From NCBI GenBank assembly GCA_003640385.1, contig RCAB01000120.1, positions 86,604-150,603 on the forward strand: 64,000 nt of DNA, given 5' to 3'. Positions 1 to 13,098 of this stretch are shown piece by piece. Source of the stretch: Setaria digitata. Its lineage: Eukaryota; Nematoda; Chromadorea; Rhabditida; Setariidae. The translations under genes were made by a program, and so were the position numbers. The notes under the pieces were generated by a model. It was given only the letters and a program-made list of their open reading frames with translations. It was not told the DNA's origin and did no database searches. Position 1 is the stretch's first letter, and each line of letters begins with the position of its first letter.

Positions 1-1857
1 AATGTATTTCTTACCAGCTGTACGATAAGGACATATTAATTAATAATCTTTGTATTTTTAATTGACGTTTTTATCTAATTGTGCTGTACTCTGTGGAGTC
101 CATATACTTTATTGCGCATCTAATTCAGGAAAGTTATAGGTTAGTTATATAATATATTATTTCTAAACCTTTCCATCAACTAGGTCAATATCTATCTGAT
201 GAAAAGCAATTTATTTAAAGTGCGAAAGCGCATTTAAGAAATCTTTATAGTCCCATGTATATTTTAGAAAGAATCGACAATGGAAAAAAGTTGAAGCCTG
301 TGTAAGGCAACTTCAAACTTTACCAGTACAAGATTCTTCTCTAACTGTACGACAAGTTTAATTTATTTAGGCGTCCTTTACTATATTAATTTCCTTTAAT
401 TGTCCTTAACAGCATATATAAGTCGAATGTTAACAAAATGAAATTATGCATCTTGGAGATTGTCATGCAGCTACAAAATAATGTAAACGCTTCTTCAGAC
501 GAGGTCAAAAGTTAGGAATGTACTTTGAATATTGGAAGGAATCAAATTTTTTATTGGCGTCTGTACCGTGGTATCTAGTAAGGTATACTGATAATTCAGT
601 GTTATATTTTATTTTCAGGTGTTGCAAAGCAAAATTTGTCGAAATTGTCGTAAATAAACAATGAGGGTATATAAAGACATAGGAAAGTACTACTAGCAAC
701 ACGTATTTCGTAGTCGGTAAAGATTTAATCTTACTGATTGTATTGACTTACTTAAATTGTATTAATGTCATCAATGATATTAATACAAGATCACATGCCA
801 TGCTTAACTATGTCAAACTTGTCTATTTCAAGATACTTACCTTCAGTTTTAACCTGTTATCTATTTCAGACATACAATGTTCTTGTAAACTCCTCGACTA
901 GTCGTATTTTTTTTCTGTAAGTACACCACCCAGTGAAATGTGCCGTCTATTTACTATTCATCGACGTAAACTCTACCAGCCAGTTCCAGTTCCCGGTCAG
1001 CTATTTCGCTCGTTTTTTGAGAGCGATTGACAATTAAAATATGTATCTTGAAGCTAACTTGGAATCTTTTCAGTTACTCTCCAAAATTCCAAATAGCTGA
1101 AAATTGAACTCTACGTTACTGAAAAAGTATACCTTTAGGTTTGTTGTATGTCTCTGTTATTAAATGCTATGAAACTGTCAAAATAAGTATGTTTAAAGAA
1201 ATTAAGAGAACATCAAGACAGTAGAAATCCTACGGAGATCAATGACCCGAAAAGATGAATATGAAAAACGTCAGGTTTCAGTTTGACAGATCGTCAATTT
1301 TATAATAACAGGAGAAAAATATATTGAGTAAAAAGAAAAAAACTTGTTCTTTTACTCTGTACATAGCCTTAATACTATTTGGAAGATCTAGATTCTAATA
1401 GAATTTTTTATTCTATATAAACCTAATATTTTTCTAAATTTTTAATAAGAAATAACGAGTTTTTTTGCATTTAAATTTGCATTCGACTTCATTCAGGATT
1501 TAATTTCCTGTTAGCAAGCAGTAGAAAGACAATATAAAGTTATTTGGCTTTAAAATTGGGTGGAAATGGAGGGAGCGGATGAGAGACAGGCTTGCTGGAA
1601 AGTTTCCATGGCAATAACAACCTAACCAGCACAACGAAAAAAATTTCTCTTGTTTCTGTTTGCATTGCTGCAGTTGGCAATTGTTACTTTTTGTAAGTCA
1701 GTCTAAACTCTTGTAATTGCTTGTTAACTAACGTTGTCAGAAAATTTAAAATTAAATGTGGTTGGTTTCCTGCACGTTCTTTTGTAATGCAAGCCATTAT
1801 CAGTTTATTAATCTAGCTAAAACAAAAGTTTAACAGCGGTAGTAGTTCGAGACGATT
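1..1857. other. Non-coding region upstream of klp-11
   Basis: AT-rich sequence with only short open frames that resemble no protein and lack splice context. The one feature I can support is the X-box-like palindrome at 1602-1615. The start of the window may cut an unrelated neighbouring gene or intron; I see no exon here. Confidence 0.5.
1602..1615 (+). promoter_or_regulatory. Candidate X-box (RFX/DAF-19 site) upstream of klp-11
   Basis: The sequence GTTTCCATGGCAAT is a near-perfect inverted repeat and matches the RFX-family X-box (GTTNCCATGGNAAC type) at all but the last base. It lies 242 bp before the klp-11 ATG. In C. elegans, X-boxes bound by DAF-19 usually sit within a few hundred bases of the start codon of cilia genes, and kinesin-II is a ciliary transport motor, so position and target agree. 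No binding data are available here. Confidence 0.55.
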
Positions 1858-4800
1858 ATGGTGTCCGCGCCTTTAAAACCACGCACTGCTACCGAGAAGT
1901 CAGAAGCAGTTAAAGTGGTCATCCGCTGTCGTCCATTATCGGCTTCTGAAATAGCTAATGGGCATCACAGGTGAGTTTATATTGTTTGACGATTAACTTA
2001 AAAGTTATTCTATTCTAGTGTCCTATTATTCCTGATAATTAAACTACATGTATATATAAGATTCATAAGATCTATTATTTTTTTTTTGGTGTTTAATCAT
2101 TTGTTCTTGAAACAACAGTTCAGACAACCTATATTTTGAGAACATAATTTTAGCTTCTAGAACTTCATTTTTTTAAATTTCAGTATTGTTGATATTCAAA
2201 TGAGTCGTGGTGTGATTGAACTGCATAATCCGAAAGAACCAGATGAGCCTTCGAAATTGTTCACATTTGATTCAGTTTATGGGCCACGGTAAGCATTTAT
2301 TATGAAATTGTAAAATTCTATCACTTTATTTGAAATTTAAAATCGATATTCTTACAAAAAAGAAAATTAAAGTCGTATTATTTTGAAGCATTTTGAAACC
2401 AAAAATGCATCTCCTTATCCTTTGATTTTAGAAAGGATTATTCCGAATGATTTGTCACCAGTTTTCTTTTTTTTTTTTTTTTATTTCTTAGATCAAAACA
2501 GCTCGATCTTTATGACGAAACATTTCGTGAACTCGTCGATTCTGTTCTTGAAGGATTCAATGGGACGATTTTTGCATACGGTCAAACCGGAACGGGGAAA
2601 ACTTTCACAATGGAAGGTTGGACCTAGAAATTTTAAGCTCTGTTACAGCGCACCTCCCGTACTAACAAAGCTTCTGGCACATTTTGGCAACATTTTGAAG
2701 TCTCGAGAAATTAAAAAATTTAAAAAAAAATGTGGGTGTAATATGCTCCAAACTTATTCTTTGTTATCGGAGCGTTACGTCAGTCAGTAAGGGTATCTCC
2801 TACTACGCATGGTTACTGCGTAATTAATACAAAAGGATAGTCTCTTATTCTCGCAAGGAAAATTATTGTTATGGAATGTTGGTTGACTTGTTGAAACAAT
2901 TAATCATTTCACTTATTGAGAAGTGAAATATTTTTGTTCTAAATGGTATGAAAAAATATACGATATTTACTTGCTTTTGAATCTAATAGGCGCTTTGCTC
3001 AGGTATACACGAAGATCCTGAACTACGTGGCGTAATACCGAATGCATATCAACATATCTTCCAGCACATAGCACAGTCACAGAATCAGCAGTATCTTGTA
3101 CGGGCAAGCTATTTGGAAATTTACCAGGTTGTTTTGAAAATAATACTGTCAGGAGTTCGAATAAATATATGTTTGGTCAGTTCATTTGTATCAAAAAGTC
3201 AATGACACTGTTAAGAATAATAGAAAACTATACTGGAAAGATTTGACCAGTCCTCTTTGTTAATTTTAGGAAGAAATCCGTGATTTACTGAGCAGGGATC
3301 CGAAAACACGTTTAGAATTGAAAGAACGTCCAGATACCGGTGTTTATGTGAAAGATCTTTCATCTTTCGTGACGAAATCTGTAGAAGAAATTGAGCACGT
3401 TATGTCGGTTGGCCATGCGAACCGTACTGTTGGGTTTGTATTCTTTTCAGTTGTTTTCTACAATGCCCTTTAATAAAAAATGAAGAAAGCCTCGTTTCTA
3501 AACACACGATGTTGAAAAAGAAGTGTGTGAGATGCTGGTTTAACTTTTTTTTTAGAAAATGAGGAGAAAAAATTCAGTTGTTCTAAACCAATTTGCATCT
3601 CATTTTCTATTTCAAGTTGAATGCTTAATTTTCAGGAGAACAAATATGAACGAACATAGTAGCCGCTCACATGCAATTTTCATGGTAACTGTTGAATGCA
3701 GCGAACCTGGTTTGGATGGTCAAAATCATATAAGGTAAGTAATGAAAAATGTTAGGCTGAGAATATTATGGAGTTTATACACTAAAACGATTAACAGAAA
3801 AGTTGCAGCTGATTCTCTTCTAGGGTCGGGCGATTAAATCTGGTAGATTTGGCAGGTAGTGAACGTCAGTCAAAAACGGGATCACATGGAGAACGCTTTA
3901 AAGAAGCAACAAAAATCAATTTGTCACTTTCCGCTCTTAGCAATGTTATATCAGCACTGACCGGCGGAAAAAGTACTTATGTACCATATAGAGATTCGAA
4001 ACTAACGCGTTTGTTGCAAGGTTTTGTGACTTATTACAATTTTAATAAGCTCAAATGCTTTTGATTTTAATTGTGACAGAGTCATAATGTCAACTAGCTT
4101 TCGAATCAGAGCCCAGTAAATGACGCTGATGCTGTTGATGTTTGATTGCGAAAGCCATAATTTTAACTGTTTGTGGTAGTCATGAATAACCTACCATTTT
4201 TCTGGTAACATTTTTAGGCTACTGGTTGTATTTATAAGCAATTATTTCCAGTAGTTTCATTCACATTTATGTAGAATTGCCTTTAGATTCACTGGGTGGT
4301 AACTCTCGGACTGTGATGGTGGCTAACATTGGGCCCGCATCCTACAATTACGAAGAAACCTTGTCAACATTGAGATATGCAAATCGTGCAAAAAATATCA
4401 ATAATCAACCAAGGATTAACGAGGATCCGAAGGATGCACTTCTTCGCGAATTTCAGGTTTGCATTAATATGACAACAACAAGACGACACTGCAGATCCTT
4501 CAGAAGATGTTATGTTACTGAACTACTTTTTTTTCAGCTGCTGTTGATCCTATGATATTTATTTCATATGATATTATTGAGCTCATTTCGTTCTTATTAC
4601 ACCAACATCTTTGTTAAGGATGAGATTGCAAGACTTCGAGAAATTTTGGAAAAACGTGCTGTTAAAAATGAAAAGAAGACGTACGAAGGCGGAACGAGCG
4701 AAAGTGATGACGAAGGTTAGCGTGAAGATCAAAATTCCCTTTAAGGCTATTTAGTAAGCTATTTAATAACATGTTCACCTGATAAATGTTTGCAGGTGTT

Positions 4801-7189
4801 CCAAATGAAGAATATCTTAATGAACAACAGAGGAATTTGGAAGATGAAAAACAAGCTGTCATCTCTAATTCTAGTATTCTCGCGGAGGTAATAATTAAAT
4901 TCTTTTACATCTACCGCAAACATGAAGACATTATGGTGTGAACAATTTTATGATTCATTCGAACTCGAAACTTTAAACGTGGTTTTAAGGAAAAGCGAAA
5001 AATACTTGCCGATCTGGAAGAAAGAGTGGAGCAGTTAGCAAAGGAACGTGAGGCACAAATTGCTGTAGCTGCAAAGATCCGAGCGATGCAGAGTAAACTT
5101 CTTTCTGGTGATGGCAGTTTATTAGATAAAACCCGCGAGCAGCAAAAATTGCTTGAGCAGCGGAGAAGGCAACTGGCTGAACAGAAGGTTTCAAATAATG
5201 TTATTCTTATCATGATTCAAAAAGGCAAATATTGTATTATATTCTTGAGTTTTCTTATCCATCAAGGTCAGAATGCCCTTTTTTTGACAGTTTTTGTAGT
5301 AAATTATAAAACGAGCATTTAAGAGGAAGGAACGGGAAATTTTACAACAGTTGGAAGCACAAGAAGATAACACGGCAGAAATACATGAAACATTCAGTAA
5401 TTTAAGGCAAGAAGTTGAAATAAAAACGAAGAAACTGAGGAAGTTGTATTCTAAGCTCCAGCAGGCATGTCATTTATTTTGAGCTGTGGAAGTTTATTTA
5501 TGTGAAATGAAAACGACCAATATAATCAAAGAATTTTGGAATGAAATTGTTTAGGTTCGTTCGGAAATCAGTGATGCCTCGGCAAGTCATTCACTGGAGA
5601 GACAAGATTTGGAAAATTCGGTTACCGAAATTAATAAAGAGCTGAAACTCAAGTATGCTACTGTTACAAATTGTTTTATCAATTTCAACCCATTTTTAGT
5701 GTTTTAGCAGAATTGTTCTCTAAATGAACCTTCTTACAATAAAAATTTAAATGTTTGCATTTTCATTAGTGTTATTTCTCATAGATTGCTCATTGTCGAA
5801 AATTTCGTTCCACAAGATGTTCGTGATCGTTTGCGTGAGCGAGCTTATTGGGATGAGGATGAGGACGTTTGGAAACTTTTAAAAGTTGGACAAAGCAGAC
5901 CTAGAAGTATTGCATCCGAGGAGTTATGCCGTTCAGCTGGAGCTGATTCTGGACTGGGTGTCAGTGATACCTCGACTGATATTGATTCTGTTGCTCATGA
6001 TCTTCTAAACACTCGACCGGTGAGAAACATGAGTACTATTTGTTATTTACTTCTAATTTTTGCACGAAAGTGTTACAAAGTATACATATCTGAAAATATT
6101 TACTTTCAGAAAAAGAAAAGAGTAAATAATTCACTTATATATAAACTATATAGATTGAAGTGACATTTCTATAAAACAAATAATAGGAAGAACTGACATT
6201 ACAGGTATCTATAATTGGCATGAGGCGACCTATGTGCGACTACGAGCGGATGTGTCTAACGAAGTTGCGACAACGGTTAAATACTCAATCAAAATATGAT
6301 CGGCTGCGACTTACTAATTATCCAGGCCAGTCCGGTACTATGATTTTAGACGAAGTAAGAGTGATTTAATATTTTTGCTTATTTATATGTGACTTGTGAA
6401 GTCAGAGAATTTCATTTGGCATGTATTTTACAAACGTTGCTAATCTGGTAGTAGTTTCTCAAGGAAAAATTTGTTATTTAATAGCTTTTCATAGGTTTTG
6501 CGATTTTGTGGCGAAAATGTATTAACATTCACTTCTTTGGAAAGGTTGGAAAGGAGGACAACCTTATACGAAAATTCAATAGTCGAAACTAATTTGCAGG
6601 TATGACTTTTTTCGACGACATATTTTTCTAAGTAAAAAATATAAACATTGCTTCAATTTTTTAAAAATTTTAGCACACTGACAATCTCGCATTATATGAC
6701 GAAGAACAAGAGCAGGATTGCATTGTCGATATCTCAAGGATTCCGGTTCTACGAGATTCATACCAATCCGGCCGGTCTTCTACTTCAAGTTGGTCGACAT
6801 CCAGAAATTTTTCTTTCTCCAGGTTACTATTGCTTTTGTAATAATTACTTCCCCTTTGTATTTTTTTGCAACTTGACATTAAGTTATCATTATGTCGCTA
6901 CGTTTTAAACGATGACGAAATACGATTGATGTCTGCTGTCAGTAGCAAGTCACAAGATCATTTTTTGTAGCTAAGCTGAAAAATGTGTTTTTTTGAAGTA
7001 GCCAACAACTGACCCTTTAACATCGTTTAATTCTTGCGCCTCACATCTCTTTTCAGATTTTCATCAGCATATTCAAAAAACGTACGAGCCCGCAGCGCAC
7101 TTGGAAGAGTAATAACAACTTCGAACGGCGGTGCACCAGTTTATCCGAAAGCTCGAGGTTTGGTAAAAGGAAAAGACAACCAGTCGTAA
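1858..7189 (+). CDS. klp-11: Kinesin-II motor subunit, KIF3B/KLP-11 type
   Basis: Plus-end microtubule motor of heterotrimeric kinesin-II, which in animals drives anterograde intraflagellar transport. Eighteen exons join to 837 residues: 1858-1970, 2184-2288, 2492-2616, 3003-3127, 3270-3433, 3636-3734, 3824-4020, 4287-4456, 4619-4715, 4796-4887, 4990-5187, 5324-5464, 5555-5652, 5785-6019, 6187-6354, 6495-6599, 6674-6822, 7057-7189. The motor domain (about residues 18-360) has the P-loop GQTGTGKT, switch [10 protein letters not shown] and switch [28 protein letters not shown] and [11 protein letters not shown] follow KIF3B rather than KIF3A. A coiled-coil stalk follows (about 370-560), then the tail motif LLIVENFVP and a C-terminal [10 protein letters not shown] resembling the KIF3B end. 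The intron after exon 12 starts with GC. The tail between residues 590 and 800 is poorly conserved, so those borders are less sure. Intron phases close throughout. Confidence 0.95.
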
Positions 7190-7212
7190 ATTCGGAGGTC
7201 TTACGCAAGCAT

Positions 7213-9852
7213 ATGTCACAACATAATCAGCTTGCACTTAATTTGTTTGCTTTGCATTTTTTGCGTCAACAGTATTCATTCCACTTATACCAGTCTTTGC
7301 TGTTAACTCTTGATGGCGCCTCTTTTCAAGGTGATTTGTCGAATGATGTGAGCCATGTTGTTGTTCCGGGAACCTTCACCAGTACCACCGATCCATTTGC
7401 TAATTCATTTATTTCCTATTCACCTATGTCAGATATTCCTGACAGTAGAGTTTATCAACATTGCGAATTATTAACGTCAAAAGGAGTGAATCACAGTACT
7501 AACGAATTAAAGAGAAACACTAAGACTGGTTCTGAAGAAGCGTTATGGTTTGCACACAACAGCGGTACCACTAGCAGCTTGCAGCATCAAAATTTGGCTG
7601 ACACAGGGACCTTTAGAATTAGTCGAATTAATTTTGCTAGCAATAATAATTTTATGCAGCAAAAGGGATTTAAGAATCAAATATGGAATCTGTGTAGTGA
7701 ACAAATTTATGATGACATCAAGATAAATCAAACCGGTACACTGGATCAAAATCCTTTCTCTCTCTCATCTGTGTTTCATCACGAAGAACGGAGCGCTCAC
7801 CGTGAAGCCCGAAGCAAAATTCCTGTGCTGATGACAAGGTCTGTGTGTACTACATTTCTCTTCTTTATCAGTTCTACTAATTATTGTTGCAAACCTTAAT
7901 AATTTTCTTCGAAAACCTTTTTAGTCTTACAGTAAAGGTTGGTTATGAAAGGTAACTTTCACATATGTCTATGACAAAATATTAAATAGAAAGTTACAAA
8001 CTATTTTATCCTTGGATACTTTTGTTTTCATGAGTTCTCATCGTTGTAGATCGAAAACCACAGCAAGGCGGCGACAGCAACCTTCTAAAAAATGCAGTTT
8101 GTTCAATCGGCCTTTGTCAACAGTTACAAGAGGAAGTATACCTTTAATGAGGATTTTTAAGATGAAAAGGATTTGAAATATTCTCTCTGCGTCAATAAAT
8201 CGCCTTTTTCCTATAGCAATAATGTGAAATATAAGAATAAGTATACTTCTGTGTGGAGTCATGATATAATGAAAAAACTGTGATTTAGATATTTATCCAA
8301 GATTTCAGTCAGTAATGTTGTGAATCCGCTTATGCTGGAAGGCTCCTGTGAAAGATTAGCAAATGACCTTAAAGAAACTCCTTTTAACATTTCAAAAGAA
8401 TTGTTGGAACGGTGCGCTGTTTGGAAACAACAGAGCATTTTGCCATGCATGTCAGAGTAAAGCTTCGTTTTTTTTTTTTTTTTTTTAATTCTGAAACCAG
8501 TACTAAATAATGAATAAAGAATCAGAACTATTATGTAGTGGACGAAATAGTATTAAGTAATAATTGATGAATTGCAGATCAATGACAAAATCTTTAACCG
8601 AAGATGCGAGTGAATCTTTTTGTAGCGGAACAGAATTTTATGAACACTGGATAAGAAATCCCGAAATTTGTAGCTGTACCACTGACGGATATTTAAGAAA
8701 TTTAGAAAATACTGCTTTCTTAAAAAGTCATTTGTTCAATTATGACATAAGTGGTGATGAGAATGATGGTGTCAAACGGGATGATAATGAATTCCTTTCA
8801 TCACTAATTGTACCATCATTTTTTAAACGGTATACGTTTAATACTTATTTACTTTAAATACTTATTTTTAAATTTAGGATTATTGACTCATTATTTGTTG
8901 TCCTGACTTTAGTTCATCGCCTATTTAAATTTATCTATCTGCATCTTTTATTCTGACTTTACAGTAGTTCTTTGCAGTCGACCTAAAAACTTTTCAAAGT
9001 CAGCAACATATTTAGCATCGACAAAGTCATGGCGAATGCATATTCTTGGTCAGTTTTATCTTTTTTTTGAGTTCCATGCTGGTAATATGAAATATAAAGT
9101 AAAAAGAGAAGATAACTGGTAATCCGTTGATTGACTTTAAATCAGTACACTTTTTTAGTAATTCCTTTTATGAATCCCCACCCCACTGGTAATTGAATTT
9201 CATAAATTGAAATTTGCTTAGAGGTGATCAAAATTATTGATGGATACTGATAATATATTTGCTTACATGCCACTTAACTGTTTTATTTTAGCCATCCTTT
9301 ATAACGATATTTTGCTGCCAATGGACAATACATCTAGCTTCAATGAATTTGTTCAATTAATTGGAACTATAAATCTTACTCCGAAAACAGCATGGAGACT
9401 GAAAGCAAAACAGAGAAGGGTGAAGAAAATGAAGTTAAGACTGTGCGCCTTTTCGAACTGCTTTTTGTATCGAAAAAACTTGCATTTCAGCAAATTTTTT
9501 AAACGGTATGTTTTTTTTTTTTTTTTTTTGCGTGTGGTGTTCAGATTTCTTGTTATAATAGTTTTCTTTTATCGTTTTCTACCCTTTTTTTTGAAATATA
9601 GATGACAGTATTCAGCAGTTCTAAAAATGAATTTATAGTTTGATATCATCAATGAAAAAGAAAAGAATTTCCGGGAGAGATAAGCGGGTCGATGCCTTTG
9701 CTATCAATAACTGTTCAATATGGAAATACATCAGAAAATGTAATGTATTGCAATGCAAATCTTCCTGCCATATTACATTCGCTTTCGCTTCTGTGGCTAT
9801 TCTAATCATTTCCATAATACTTGCTGTGGAGGTGATAATTTACGGAGCGTAA
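7213..9852 (+). CDS. Unrecognised protein with C-terminal membrane segment
   Basis: I do not recognise this gene. Seven exons in compatible phase (7213-7838, 8050-8135, 8309-8456, 8578-8829, 8978-9048, 9292-9505, 9639-9852) give 536 residues. The N-terminal half is rich in Ser, Thr, Asn and His with no visible domain. The region from 9292 on is strongly basic (KAKQRRVKKMK). The last exon ends with a hydrophobic segment of about 22 residues (FAFASVAILIISIILAVEV) before a four-residue tail, suggesting a tail-anchored membrane protein. The first ATG lies 23 bp after the klp-11 stop and its frame is open back into klp-11, so the true start may be elsewhere: an acceptor at 7272, a later ATG at 7426, or splicing from klp-11. 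A good donor (GTAAGC) at 9850 overlaps the stop and would continue in frame to an exon at 13387. Confidence 0.6.
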
Positions 9853-10945
9853 GCAGTGGGTCCGATCAGTCAACTTTTTTTTTCCTGCAATCACTTGTAA
9901 AGTAACTGATAGATTTATACGGGTTTTACTTCTTTTTACGACAATTTCTCCTCTCAGCATTTACCAATATTATAAAAACCAAAAAGGAAAAAAAATGTAA
10001 ATACAGCATATCGAAAGCAAAAATTTATGTTAAAATGTAAAATATATCGCTTAAAACAGCATCGTTGCTGGTGTAATGGTAGTTGCATCCAATTACAAGC
10101 TTCTGAAGAACGCCAATTAGTTTTGAGCTTCAGGATGGTTAGTGCATAGCTCATTTACTTATAGTTGAAGATGTTCATAATGAAACTAAATTTTAAATTG
10201 AGAAGTCTCTCCAATTGATTGGAAAAAAAAAAATTATATTAATTCTAAGATGGCTGTTGCTACTGTTGTATGCAATATTTTTCGACGTGAAAAAATGTCT
10301 ATGTTTCTTGCGACTGTAAAAAAATAAAACAGGAAAGAGCAGTTCACAAACGGAGCTTCAACTGGCTCTTATGGATAGCTTGAAATCTATCTTTAGTGTT
10401 TCCTTAAAGAAGGTTGCTTAATTCATTATTTCTAAGTGTCGGAAGGGAAACTGCAAATTAATAGGCAAAAATTGATTTTAGTTTCCTCCCATCACATGTA
10501 TTCGGGAAATTGATTAAACTGTTTAGCTGAAAAATTTTTATGATAAATAAATAAGATTCATTTCTATTTCATAAATGCAAGACTCTTGTACAGGATGTAA
10601 GGTTCCTTCGGAAATTATCTTAAAAAATTCTCATAAACCACTGGTTTTCGTATTGTTCGTGCTTATCATTATTAGTTATTTCTATATACCAGAAATAATA
10701 TATAAGTGCGTTGTGGGCTTATATTAAAATACTTCTTTTTTATTTGCCAAACAAATAATCTCGCGATCCATATATTTCATTTTTAATGATCAATCTTTCT
10801 TGGAAAGAACGAACATTTCCTTTAAAATGTATTAGATTTATTGCATTAAAAGATCTTTTTTCCTCTGACAGCTAAGATCTGTGGATGATTTTGTTTCACT
10901 AGGAAATGTTTGTAATGTTTACCTCATACATTTTTATGGGTGATG

Positions 10946-10991
10946 ATTTTTAATGGTTAGCACAATTATAATTGTGCTAACCATTAAAAAT
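10946..10991. repeat. 46-bp perfect palindrome
   Basis: Each 23-base half is the exact reverse complement of the other, with no spacer. The centre is CACAATTATAATTGTG flanked by GGTTAG and CTAACC. A shorter copy of the core, ACAATTATAATTGT, follows at 10996-11009. It resembles the fused terminal repeats of a small inverted-repeat transposon, or a cruciform-forming site. Confidence 0.9.
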
Positions 10992-13040
10992 TAAAACAAT
11001 TATAATTGTCTTAGCATTAAATCTGTATATAAAAGAATTCAGGAAGTACATTTGTTTTTCTCAGTGACAATTTATTTTACTGTTACTTGAAAAAGATGTG
11101 TTTCTGACTTGATATAGATACCTAAATGGACACGTTAATAAAAGAGCACATAAAAGTGGAAGTTGTATGCATAACTGCGAGATTCAAAATATGGCATGAA
11201 AAGTTTTTGAAAGTTTTTTACTGCCTGTTTTAAGCAATGCTTCTTATTGGTTAAGTGGCTTATTATAAGAATGTAAGATTTGGAGCACATGGTTACATCA
11301 CGGATTGAAAAGAACGAATCTTGAAGTTTCATACCCGTTTTGGAAAATTTTTTTCAGACTGATTTATGCTTTAAAACGTGCATTATGTGATAGGAAATCA
11401 TGCAGTTATCTGGTGTAAACTTTTACGCTATCTAGCGAATAAAAATTAGCAAATTTGTTTAAAGCAGAATGAAAGCAAAGGTGATCTATAAAACATCATT
11501 TTTTGGATACTTCTTGTGTTACTGAACAACTGAATTAGAATGAAAATGACAAAGACAATTTCTTAAAATAATGTCATTGGTGCAAAGTCAAATTTTTTTT
11601 CTTTTTTTTTTGGATGGAATATCAACATACAACAAGCATAGAGTACAGTTGGCTCATAATTTTAAATTCTCTAAAATTGTGAAATTCATAACAAAAGTTG
11701 TCGGGTTTGTTTATTGTTTCTCTAAGCAGCTCTCTAATATGACATTGAAAAACAAGGATACATGGAATCACTTCGGCACTTTTTTAGATTTCACAAATTT
11801 TTGAAAATAACACACTAGGGGTAGTTTCTTTCAAGCAGTGCAATCCAATCAGAGAATCAATTCCTGAAAAGTAAACTGTATCGTAATGATTTATAATTTG
11901 TTAGAAATTTGAACAATTCAGGAATTAATACCGATACAGTGAAGTTTCTGATAATGCTAATCGTAAATATTTGTTTTGTCGCAGTAAGTTCTTCTTCATG
12001 TTTATGATTTCATAAAACTGTCATTGTTCTAAATGGTTCAACATTAGAACTCTATAGTGTGTCATGTTCGTACATATAATTCTTAACCAGTTTCCATCTT
12101 GTAGTTCCTGATGGAAATACAAGAAAAAAATTGAGATTTATTTTTCACAGCTAACTGAAATGTATGTTGCAATACAGATACAATTTTGAAAACAGGAACC
12201 CTTTTCTCAGGAGAACCCGGAGAAGTGCTTAAGGTCAAGAAAATTGTTTCCGCTATTTTCAGGAAGATAATCAAGTAAATCTTGTAAAAAACAAATGATT
12301 GGACAGCTGGTGAAATGTGGCTTTGAAAATTTTGCAAAAAAATATTCCAATTTTGTTATAAATGGTATTATTGACTGTGAATTATTTAACAACTGTGATC
12401 TCTCGCCAGCGGGTGAGAGATATTTCTTCACTTTCTTATTGCTTTTAATTAAGCAAGTTCAAAAAAATAACAGAAACAATGATGCCAGTGGAACTTGAAC
12501 ATTTTGCATTATGCATTATCAGTTGTTTTATCCCTGATATGTCCCTTGCACTTCCTTTGTTACACAGGAAAAGAAATGTAGTTTATTCAAAAAGAATTCA
12601 GTCAAAAAGATTTCAGCTTATTTTAAGGTTTTCAGCTTTATTTTATCCAGTAATATTCGTTTATTGTAATATATAAAACTCTTTTTTGGAAACACATTTA
12701 AAGAGACGAGTTTAAAGCAGCGGTTATTGTGATGAATGTTTCATGATCGTAGCTATTGGGTGTGACAGATGAACTATTATTCATTGAGAAAGACCTAATA
12801 TGCTTTTAGTTTTGATGTGTTTGAAATCGGCAGCTGAGAGGTTGACTGCAAAAGAAAGGATATACGGATGAATTTCTGTTGCAGAAATGGATCAGAGACA
12901 GGGATTCACTGACGGAAACATTAAATAGATGTTTATTAAAATGGTACAAGTGGGTGATGAGTAGCATCGGTTCACACATTCCACATTTTATTATCAAAAA
13001 CTGAATTATGATGGAGTCAACTACTGTGTAACGGTCTATT

Positions 13041-13049
13041 TGTATAACA

Positions 13050-13089
<40 letters not shown>

Positions 13090-13098
13090 TGTTATACA
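13041..13098. repeat. (TA)n tract flanked by 11-bp inverted repeats
   Basis: A run of alternating TA (about 13053-13087) is bounded by TGTATAACAGT on the left and its exact complement ACTGTTATACA on the right. The whole unit can fold into one long hairpin. Confidence 0.85.

Noticed and set aside
10060..10140. tRNA-like stretch (GCTGGTGTAATGGTAGTTG)
   Set aside because: It resembles an A box, but no B box, acceptor stem or anticodon arm can be formed.
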